From positions 1-5,106 of the forward strand of contig CAIRTT010000092.1 in the NCBI GenBank assembly GCA_903881535.1: a DNA stretch of 5,106 bases, read 5' to 3'. This stretch comes from an uncultured Armatimonadota bacterium (GTDB taxonomy: Bacteria; Armatimonadota; Armatimonadia; Armatimonadales; Armatimonadaceae). The notes under the pieces were generated by a model, which was not told the origin of the DNA, ran no database searches, and saw only the letters and a list, made by a program, of their open reading frames with translations. Shown piece after piece: positions 1 to 5,106 of this stretch (its first letter is position 1; every line of letters begins with the position of its first letter). The translations under genes were made by a program, and so were the position numbers.

Positions 1-366
1 GAGGAAATTGAGCGCGTCGTAGCGGCTTCGAATCTCGGTGGTGCCATTGTCAAGGTGATCATTGAGTGCGCTTACCTTACAGATGCTGAAAAGCAGCGGG
101 TGTCCAAGCTTGCCGAAGAGGCAGGGGCTGCATACGTAAAGACGTCCACTGGATTTGCGCCGTCGGGTGCAATAGCTTCAGATGTCGCCCTCATCCGACA
201 ATCCGTTAGTGATGCGATTGGTGTAAAGGCGGCGGGCGGTATCCGGTCCCTCGCTTTTGCAGCTGAATTGGTGAGTGCCGGGGCTACTCGCCTCGGAACA
301 TCCGGAGGAATCGCCCTTCTTGCCGAATACGGCGGGGCAAACGCAAATACCACGAATTCCTACTAG
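1..366 (+). CDS. deoC: Deoxyribose-phosphate aldolase, 3' part only
   Basis: The window opens inside this gene; 121 C-terminal codons and a TAG stop are present and the frame is open from base 1. DeoC is a cytoplasmic class I aldolase that cleaves 2-deoxyribose 5-phosphate into acetaldehyde and glyceraldehyde 3-phosphate in deoxynucleoside catabolism. Visible hallmarks: VKVIIE at fragment residues 17-22, the Schiff-base lysine in YVKTSTGF (K47, bases 139-141), the second active-site lysine in GVKAAGGIR (K76, bases 226-228), and the late TIM-barrel phosphate-binding segment GATRLGTSGG. The two lysines are 29 residues apart, as in the short Bacillus-type DeoC, rather than 34 as in the E. coli enzyme. 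If it is of that short type, roughly 105 N-terminal residues lie upstream of the window. Both visible catalytic lysines are intact, so the enzyme looks functional. The C-terminal tail is Asn/Thr-rich and unremarkable. Family assignment is firm. Confidence 0.95.
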   Translation, partial: EEIERVVAASNLGGAIVKVIIECAYLTDAEKQRVSKLAEEAGAAYVKTSTGFAPSGAIASDVALIRQSVSDAIGVKAAGGIRSLAFAAELVSAGATRLGTSGGIALLAEYGGANANTTNSY

Positions 367-391
367 GTTCGTACCACGTACGGTATCCTAG
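363..391. repeat. Imperfect inverted repeat across the deoC stop codon
   Basis: CTAGG at 363-367 is complemented by CCTAG at 387-391. Between them, either TACC (372-375) pairs with GGTA (382-385), or CGTAC (370-374) pairs with GTACG (378-382) around a CAC loop. The hairpin includes the deoC TAG stop. It is followed by GAAAATC rather than a T-run, so it is not a standard rho-independent terminator on the + strand. It could stabilise the deoC mRNA 3' end, bind a protein, or be chance. No function is claimed. Confidence 0.35.
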
Positions 392-426
392 AAAATCGAG
401 CTGGAATTGGTTGTTGTTTACGAAGT

Positions 427-430
427 GAGG
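427..430 (+). promoter_or_regulatory. Ribosome binding site (GAGG) of the metalloprotease gene
   Basis: GAGG, within AGTGAGG, lies 7 bases before the GTG at 438. An in-frame TGA at 426-428 overlaps this site, so translation in this frame cannot begin further upstream. The next downstream ATG (480) would remove most of the signal peptide. Together these fix GTG 438 as the start. Confidence 0.75.
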
Positions 431-437
431 TTTCATC

Positions 438-2933
438 GTGCAGGGAAAACTAATACTTAGTGCTGTTTTGAGTGTGGCCATGTTGGCTGCTGCGTCGGCG
501 CAGGGACCTAGTGGCCCTGGAGCTGGCTTACCACGGGGTGGAATGCAGGGACCGGGCGGTCCAGGTGGTCCAGCGGGTGCTCCTGCGAAGATTAAGCCTT
601 ACGCGGAAGTCATCACCAAAGATGCCAAGTCAGACGATGGCTTGTTTATGACACACCAAGTAGATGAAAAATACTACTGGGAAATTCCTGCCGATAAACT
701 GGGTGCCGAAGTGTTGTGGGTAACCACTCTCGATAAGTCCCCAACGTTTTATGGTTTCGGACAGACCGAAGTTCAGGACAGAGTTGTCCGCTTTGAGCGT
801 CGCGGAGACAAAATACTGCTGCGCTCGGTGACGCATACTATTCGTGCTGAAGACCCTGCCGGCGATATGACTCGTTCGTTGCTGATGGCGAAGGTCGAGC
901 CGATTATCGCTACATTTGACATCAAGACAACTGGTAACAAAGACTCCGTTGTCATCGATGTAACAAATGTATACACCGGCGACATGGCTGAATTCTCAGC
1001 TAAGGGGTCTATTGGCGCATCCCGGATGGACGCAAGCCGTACATTTATTGACTCGGTAAAGTCTTATCCGAAGAACATCGAAGTCAAGCTCACAGCTACA
1101 TTTGTCGCCGGTGGTGGCGGAAGCCCACTGGGTCGTCGCGGCGGTGATGGTCCATCACGTGATTCCAGCACAGATGCAATCACTGTTGGGTTACATCACT
1201 CAATTGTTTCGTTGCCAGACCGTCCGATGATGGCTCGTCTTGCTGATTCACGAGTGGGCTGGTTCTCGACAAGCCATTTTGAATTCGGCACAGCGGATGC
1301 ACCCGTCAAGACCATCACCGTTCTTGACCGATGGCGCTTGGAGAAGAAGGACCCACGTGCGGCCCTTTCTGAGCCAGTTACTCCGATCACCTACTACCTT
1401 GGCTCTGAGATCCCAGCAAAGTGGAAGCCTTACGTTAAACGCGGTGTCGAAGAGTGGAATGCTGCATTTGAAAAAATTGGCTACAAAAATGCCATTGTTT
1501 GCCGCGACATTCCAACCAAAGCCGAGGATCCTGAGTTCGATCAGGATGATGTTCGATACACCGTTATCCGGTGGTTGCCAAGTGGCGTCGAGAATGCCTA
1601 CGGACCACACATTTCCGACCCTCGTACAGGCGAAATTCTCAACGGTTCTCCAAAGATCTTTCACTCTGTTCTCAAGCTAAGTAACAACTGGTACTTCGCA
1701 CAAGTGTCGCCCAATGACCCACGTGCGCAGAAACTCCCACTCCCAGAAAGCCTTCAGGGAGATTTGCTAGCCTATGTCGTTACGCATGAAGTTGGGCATA
1801 CGCTGGGACTTCCACATAATATGCGGGCATCCTCGACATTCTCCATCAAGCAGCTGCGCTCCAAAGAGTGGACTGAGAAGTGGGGAGATGAGTCGTCCAT
1901 CATGGACTATGGACGCTTCAACTACGTGTCCCAGCCTGGTGATGGTGCTCGATTGATTCCAAAGCTTGGTCCATACGACTACTTTGCAATCGAGTACGGC
2001 TATGGTGCCATTCCTGGTGCTAAAACCCCTGCGGATGAAGTTCCTGCACTCAAGGCTATTGCTAATCGTCAGACACAGAATCCGATGCTTCGCTTCGGAA
2101 ACCAGTCGCCTGAAGATCCAACGCGCCAAAGCGAAGATCTTGGCGATGACTCCGTTGAAGCAACCCGCTTGGGCTTGAAGAACATCGATCGTGTAATGGG
2201 TTACCTCGTGAAGGCAGCAGCCAAGCCTGGCGAAGACTATGAAATACTGGCGGAAGCTTACAACACGGTCATGGGCCAGCGCGGTATGGAGCTGCGTCAC
2301 GTACTTGCAGTCGTTGGTGGGATGATTGAAAACAACCAACACGCTGGACAGGGGACGCAGGTCAACTACACCCCAGTTCCTGCAGGTAAACAACGTGCTG
2401 CTGTCCGCTTATACAACGAACAGCTGTTCCAAACGCCAGCCATCATGGTTCGCCCAGACATCACACGTAAGTTCAATCCATCCGGTATTGCCGATGCAGT
2501 CCTTGCAAGCCAATCGGGCATTCTGTCAGGCTTGGTTCAAGATAGCCGTCTAAAGCGGATGTCTGAACAGGAAGCGCTTACACCAAAGAGTGCCTACACG
2601 GTAGCCAACCTCTTTGATGACCTGCGAACAGGCATCTTCAGCGAGTTGGTTTCGGCTAAGCCAGTGGTTGATCTCTATCGTCGTAACCTGCAGAGGACGT
2701 TTGTATCCACTTTTGGTGGCAAGCTCACTGCTTCTGGAGATGGTAAGTCCCTTGCACGCCAGACCTTGGTCACCCTCCGTGGACAGGTTAAGAACGCAGC
2801 GGGTCGTGCGGTAGACCGTGCAACACGTGCACACTTGCATGACCTCTTGAAAGCAATCGATGACCAGCTTGATCCTAAGGTGAGTGCTGGAGGATCGGGT
2901 GCTCCCGCTGGTGCATTTCCATTTCCACGCTGA
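438..2933 (+). CDS. Secreted zinc-dependent metalloprotease (DUF5118/DUF5117/DUF4953 type)
   Basis: 831 residues, GTG start. Residues 1-21 form a signal peptide: K4, hydrophobic core, then ASA before Q22 as a likely signal peptidase I site. The mature protein should therefore act outside the cytoplasmic membrane. Residues 22-50 are a Gly/Pro-rich linker. Residues about 51-100 (KPYAEVI, GLFMTHQVDEKYYWEIP) resemble DUF5118, and about 95-300 resemble DUF5117, with a Gly-rich loop at 224-239. The segment DPRTGEI at 394-400 precedes the catalytic site HEVGHTLGLPH: H450, H454 and H460 as zinc ligands and E451 as general base. SIMDY (M489) fits a Met-turn, so the fold is metzincin-like. The helical C-terminal part (about 560-810) ends in a short Gly/Ala/Pro tail. 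All catalytic residues are present. The gene stands 71 bases after deoC and ends at a terminator. Family assignment is from recognised motifs; the substrate is unknown. Related proteins are commonly annotated only as zinc-dependent metalloproteases. Confidence 0.92.
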   Translation: MQGKLILSAVLSVAMLAAASAQGPSGPGAGLPRGGMQGPGGPGGPAGAPAKIKPYAEVITKDAKSDDGLFMTHQVDEKYYWEIPADKLGAEVLWVTTLDKSPTFYGFGQTEVQDRVVRFERRGDKILLRSVTHTIRAEDPAGDMTRSLLMAKVEPIIATFDIKTTGNKDSVVIDVTNVYTGDMAEFSAKGSIGASRMDASRTFIDSVKSYPKNIEVKLTATFVAGGGGSPLGRRGGDGPSRDSSTDAITVGLHHSIVSLPDRPMMARLADSRVGWFSTSHFEFGTADAPVKTITVLDRWRLEKKDPRAALSEPVTPITYYLGSEIPAKWKPYVKRGVEEWNAAFEKIGYKNAIVCRDIPTKAEDPEFDQDDVRYTVIRWLPSGVENAYGPHISDPRTGEILNGSPKIFHSVLKLSNNWYFAQVSPNDPRAQKLPLPESLQGDLLAYVVTHEVGHTLGLPHNMRASSTFSIKQLRSKEWTEKWGDESSIMDYGRFNYVSQPGDGARLIPKLGPYDYFAIEYGYGAIPGAKTPADEVPALKAIANRQTQNPMLRFGNQSPEDPTRQSEDLGDDSVEATRLGLKNIDRVMGYLVKAAAKPGEDYEILAEAYNTVMGQRGMELRHVLAVVGGMIENNQHAGQGTQVNYTPVPAGKQRAAVRLYNEQLFQTPAIMVRPDITRKFNPSGIADAVLASQSGILSGLVQDSRLKRMSEQEALTPKSAYTVANLFDDLRTGIFSELVSAKPVVDLYRRNLQRTFVSTFGGKLTASGDGKSLARQTLVTLRGQVKNAAGRAVDRATRAHLHDLLKAIDDQLDPKVSAGGSGAPAGAFPFPR

Positions 2934-2956
2934 ATTTGAAGTGTGCTAACTGCATA

Positions 2957-2982
2957 GAGGCCGGGGGAAACCCCGGCCTTTT
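2957..2982 (+). terminator. Rho-independent terminator after the metalloprotease gene
   Basis: A perfect 9-bp stem, AGGCCGGGG (2958-2966) with CCCCGGCCT (2971-2979), closes on a GAAA tetraloop (2967-2970), a stable GNRA type. It runs into TTTT (2979-2982). It starts 24 bases after the protease stop codon and should end the deoC/protease-side transcript. The T-run is short, so leakage into recO is possible. The T-run ends only 3 bases before the recO ATG, so the hairpin also occupies the place where a recO ribosome binding site would be. Confidence 0.9.
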
Positions 2983-2985
2983 GAT

Positions 2986-3765
2986 ATGATGGCCAGTTTC
3001 TCTACCCGTGGCGTGATTCTCAAGCGCTTCCCGTTAGGAGAGAAGGACAAGCTTTGTATTCTCTTTACCCACGCACACGGAAAGCTCCGGGTTTCAGCCC
3101 GTGGTGCACGTCAATCCAGTAGTAAACTGGCGGGCGTTAGCGAACCCATGGTCATTCTTGATGCTCAGTTACATAAAGGTACTACCTTTCACATACTGGC
3201 TCAGGCTGAAACCTTGGAAACGTTTCCTGTAATCAAGACCGATATTGGGCTCATAAGCTTTGCGATGTTCCTTCTCGAGCTCGTTGAACGACTTACCGAG
3301 GATGAGGATCCCGCTCCAGAGCTTTACGAACTTCTCGTAAGAACGCTCTCTTTGCTCTCTGCATCCGGCGACCCGGCATCATTGGTGCTGGCAGCACAAT
3401 GGCACATTCTGCACCTTACTGGTTATATGCCACGTATTCGGGAATGTTGTATTTGCGATGTCGCTCTACGTGAAACATCCGGAATTCCTTTTTATGCTGC
3501 GCATCGCGGTGGGGTAATCTGCCATCGCTGCGCTGATGGCTATCGCGGAGAGACACTGGCCTTTACACGCCCTTTACAGGCAGCTTTACATCAGATCGGA
3601 GATCTGGGATCGCCCGCTGATTGGTCATCCTTTACAGTTGACGAATCGATCAAACCCTTGCTTTGGCAGCTGGTGCGAAGCCATATGAAAGCGATGACCG
3701 ACCGCGACTTGAAGACGATGGTCTTTTTGGATGCGATGCGCTTCGATGCGATTGGAAAGTTTTAA
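2986..3765 (+). CDS. recO: DNA repair protein RecO
   Basis: 259 residues, the usual length for RecO (about 240-270). RecO is a cytoplasmic recombination mediator: with RecR it loads RecA onto single-stranded DNA coated by SSB in the RecF pathway, and it anneals complementary strands. The N-terminal OB-fold (about 3-80) carries the typical opening TRGVILKRFPLGEKDKL and the basic stretch GKLRVSARGAR. The rest is the helical domain (LLELVERLTE, AQWHILHLTGYMP). A four-cysteine zinc site is intact: C154-x2-C157 and C179-x2-C182. Two ATG codons stand side by side (2986 and 2989); either would give a full protein, and no Shine-Dalgarno sequence separates them. The start lies directly behind a terminator hairpin, which is unusual. 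The downstream MFS gene begins 3 bases after the TAA. Family call is firm; the exact start is between the two ATGs. Confidence 0.94.
   Translation: MMASFSTRGVILKRFPLGEKDKLCILFTHAHGKLRVSARGARQSSSKLAGVSEPMVILDAQLHKGTTFHILAQAETLETFPVIKTDIGLISFAMFLLELVERLTEDEDPAPELYELLVRTLSLLSASGDPASLVLAAQWHILHLTGYMPRIRECCICDVALRETSGIPFYAAHRGGVICHRCADGYRGETLAFTRPLQAALHQIGDLGSPADWSSFTVDESIKPLLWQLVRSHMKAMTDRDLKTMVFLDAMRFDAIGKF
3754..3759 (+). promoter_or_regulatory. Ribosome binding site (GGAAAG) of the MFS gene, inside the recO end
   Basis: GGAAAG lies 9 bases before the ATG at 3769 and within the last codons of recO. Ribosomes finishing recO pass over it and stop 3 bases before the next start, which favours coupled translation. 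Confidence 0.6.
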
Positions 3766-3768
3766 GCA

Positions 3769-5037
3769 ATGCCGGAACGCATCATTAGGCAAGAAATTCA
3801 ATGGCCCCGTGTGTTACTTCGGGATCGAACGCTGCGCCTCCTCTGGCTCGGGATGACCATCTCAACCATTGGTGACTTTGTAACGTGGACCGCCTTGACG
3901 TGGTTCGTCGCACAAAAAACAAACGATGGTGCAGCCGTGGGAGGAATGCTCCTGATCTGGGCATTGCCATCTGCGATTACATCCCCATTGTTAGGACGCT
4001 TGATGGACCGGGTGAACATCAAGCCGCTATTTGTCATTGATAACGTGTTCCGTGGCATATTGATGGCAGTATTACCAATCTGGCACCACTACGGCGATAT
4101 CCCAATCTGGGCACTCTACGGGGTTGGAGCACTATGCGGTGCTTTGGCGCCAGCCACACGGGTGGGTGCTGGGTTGATCATCCCGCGTGCCACACTTCAA
4201 AGGCGCCTTCCGTACATCAATACGGGCTTCGCTGTTACCGAACAAATCGCTGGAATCTTGGGACCACTGGTGTCAGCACTCACCATCGGACGAATGGGGG
4301 CTATTAATGCTCTCTGGTTTGATACGGTTAGCTTTTTATTCTTAGCGTTGATATTGAGTACAATGCCCGTGCGCTTTTGCCTCCCGTTATCGACACGTGA
4401 ATCCTCATCGCAACAGCTAACAAGCGATGTTCCCGTAAAAAAGTATCGTATGAATCCGGCTGTTCTCGCGGTGACAGTCCTCTCTGGACTCTTCTGGTTT
4501 TCCTATGGGCCGACGGAAGCAGCATTGCCGTTATATGTTCCAAAGCAGCTTTCTGGCGGCATATCCGAACTGAGTTACCTGTTCATGGCAGTAAGCATTG
4601 GTGCGTTGCTAGGGGGACTCCTAACACCGAGATTGGCAGCTCTTCGAAGGACTGGTCTGATACTGACATCGATAATGCTCGGATGGGGGTCGCTTCAAGT
4701 CCTCTTCTCGTATCAGCATGATTTCAAAGTAGCTTGGATGATTTGGTTTGTAGCAGGTATCGTCTGGGGACCTTACTTTGCTCTCCAAGCAACCTATGTT
4801 CAGCGACAGACACCTGCCGAACATCTTGGAAAAGTCATCGGGATGCAATCAGGAATCCTAAGTCCGCTGATGCCACTAGGCGCTGCGGCGGGTGGAGCTA
4901 TGATGCGGCTAATATCACCTGAACAAATCGTTCTTCTCAGTGGCTGGATGTGTGTTGTAGGCGCAATCATGGTTATCATCCCGCGATGGCTGCGAGAGCG
5001 CGACCCTGAAAATACCTTTGGAGAAGTCGGGAATTAG
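3769..5037 (+). CDS. Major facilitator superfamily transporter (probable exporter, MFS_3/EntS-like)
   Basis: 422 residues, consistent with a 12-helix MFS permease in the cytoplasmic membrane. Hydrophobic segments lie near residues 22-46, 54-77, 85-105, 112-138, 152-173, 178-200, 231-249, 266-288, 294-313, 320-345, 355-380 and 385-405. A hydrophilic central loop of about 28 residues (201-228) joins the two halves. The loop between helices 2 and 3 has the MFS motif A pattern, GRLMDR (76-81). The first helix contains STIGDF with an acidic residue (D36), as is usual in the exporter subfamily resembling EntS and macrolide-type efflux proteins. By family these use the proton gradient to expel small molecules; the substrate cannot be read from the sequence. 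The gene follows recO by 3 bases and is probably on the same transcript, but a functional link to DNA repair is not evident. The TAG stop is followed 3 bases later by another possible start. Superfamily is sure; subfamily is moderate. Confidence 0.9.
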   Translation: MPERIIRQEIQWPRVLLRDRTLRLLWLGMTISTIGDFVTWTALTWFVAQKTNDGAAVGGMLLIWALPSAITSPLLGRLMDRVNIKPLFVIDNVFRGILMAVLPIWHHYGDIPIWALYGVGALCGALAPATRVGAGLIIPRATLQRRLPYINTGFAVTEQIAGILGPLVSALTIGRMGAINALWFDTVSFLFLALILSTMPVRFCLPLSTRESSSQQLTSDVPVKKYRMNPAVLAVTVLSGLFWFSYGPTEAALPLYVPKQLSGGISELSYLFMAVSIGALLGGLLTPRLAALRRTGLILTSIMLGWGSLQVLFSYQHDFKVAWMIWFVAGIVWGPYFALQATYVQRQTPAEHLGKVIGMQSGILSPLMPLGAAAGGAMMRLISPEQIVLLSGWMCVVGAIMVIIPRWLRERDPENTFGEVGN

Positions 5038-5040
5038 CTG

Positions 5041-5106
5041 ATGCCGATTCGCATGAGCCAGCGCTATTTGTCTTGGTTCGATGTCAGAAATGCCAAACGC
5101 GTATCA
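5041..5106 (+). CDS. Possible start of a further gene, cut by the window edge
   Basis: An ATG stands 3 bases after the MFS stop and the frame is open for all 22 remaining codons (begins MPIRMSQRYLSWF). A second in-frame ATG is at 5053. Possible Shine-Dalgarno sequences are GGAGAAG at 5020-5026 (14 bases away, rather far) and GGGA at 5029-5032 (8 bases away). The spacing copies the recO-MFS junction, which supports an operon continuation. I do not recognise the peptide. A competing reading in another frame from TTG 5073 gives MVRCQKCQTRI, which resembles the start of a CxxC zinc-ribbon protein. Both cannot be true starts, and 22 codons open by chance is not rare. Confidence 0.35.
   Translation, partial: MPIRMSQRYLSWFDVRNAKRVS

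Noticed and set aside
367..437. Promoter for the metalloprotease gene in the spacer after deoC
   Set aside because: TATCCT (384-389) and TAGAAA (389-394) resemble a -10 box weakly, but neither has a plausible -35 at 16-18 bases, so I do not annotate a promoter.
519..590. Gly/Pro-coding repeats as a possible collagen-like domain
   Set aside because: The Gly spacing is irregular and there is no sustained Gly-X-Y series; it is better described as a short low-complexity linker after the signal peptide.
1240..1680. Overlapping + strand (146 codons) and minus-strand (138 codons) open frames inside the metalloprotease gene
   Set aside because: Both translate into Ser/Arg-rich or irregular sequence without motifs, while the protease frame matches a known family through the same bases.
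1767..2393. Long minus-strand open frame of 208 codons inside the metalloprotease gene
   Set aside because: It lies wholly within a well-supported + strand gene across its catalytic domain, shows no recognisable motif, and has a composition typical of an antisense shadow frame.
2934..2956. recO promoter between the protease stop and the terminator
   Set aside because: TTGAAG at 2936-2941 resembles a -35 box, but 17 bases further on is the terminator stem, which has no -10-like sequence.
1..5106. Defence system, CRISPR array, insertion sequence or prophage remnant
   Set aside because: No transposase, integrase, spaced repeats, nuclease or toxin-antitoxin pair is visible; the genes belong to metabolic, proteolytic, repair and transport families.

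Overview
This is an ordinary-looking chromosomal stretch of a bacterium, about half G+C, packed with genes on the + strand. It holds the 3' end of a deoxyribose-phosphate aldolase gene (deoC), a complete gene for a large secreted zinc metalloprotease of the DUF5118/DUF5117/DUF4953 type, a rho-independent terminator, a complete recO, a complete major facilitator superfamily (MFS) transporter gene and, possibly, the first 22 codons of another gene. No RNA genes, mobile elements, CRISPR arrays or long repeats are visible. No intergenic stretch exceeds about 75 bases.

Organism: the DUF4953-type secreted protease is known from Bacteroidota, Acidobacteriota, Armatimonadota, Planctomycetota and similar environmental phyla. 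Moderate G+C, Shine-Dalgarno-type sites and a GTG start argue against Bacteroidota. An Armatimonadota- or Acidobacteriota-like lineage is a guess from protein character, not something the sequence proves.

Layout: 1-366 deoC 3' part; 367-437 short spacer with an imperfect inverted repeat that begins inside the deoC end; 438-2933 secreted metalloprotease; 2957-2982 strong GC-rich hairpin with a T-run; 2986-3765 recO; 3769-5037 MFS transporter; 5038-5106 start of a possible next gene. The terminator splits the window into an upstream unit (deoC, protease) and a downstream unit (recO, MFS, possibly more). Within the downstream unit the genes follow each other with 3-base gaps, which suggests one transcript and coupled translation.

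The genes do not form an obvious pathway: nucleoside catabolism (DeoC), extracytoplasmic proteolysis, recombinational DNA repair (RecO) and membrane export are mixed. I found no convincing new biological system. The points most worth checking are how recO is expressed with a terminator hairpin ending next to its start codon and no visible ribosome binding site, the unknown substrate of the secreted protease, and the identity and frame of the gene cut off at the right edge.
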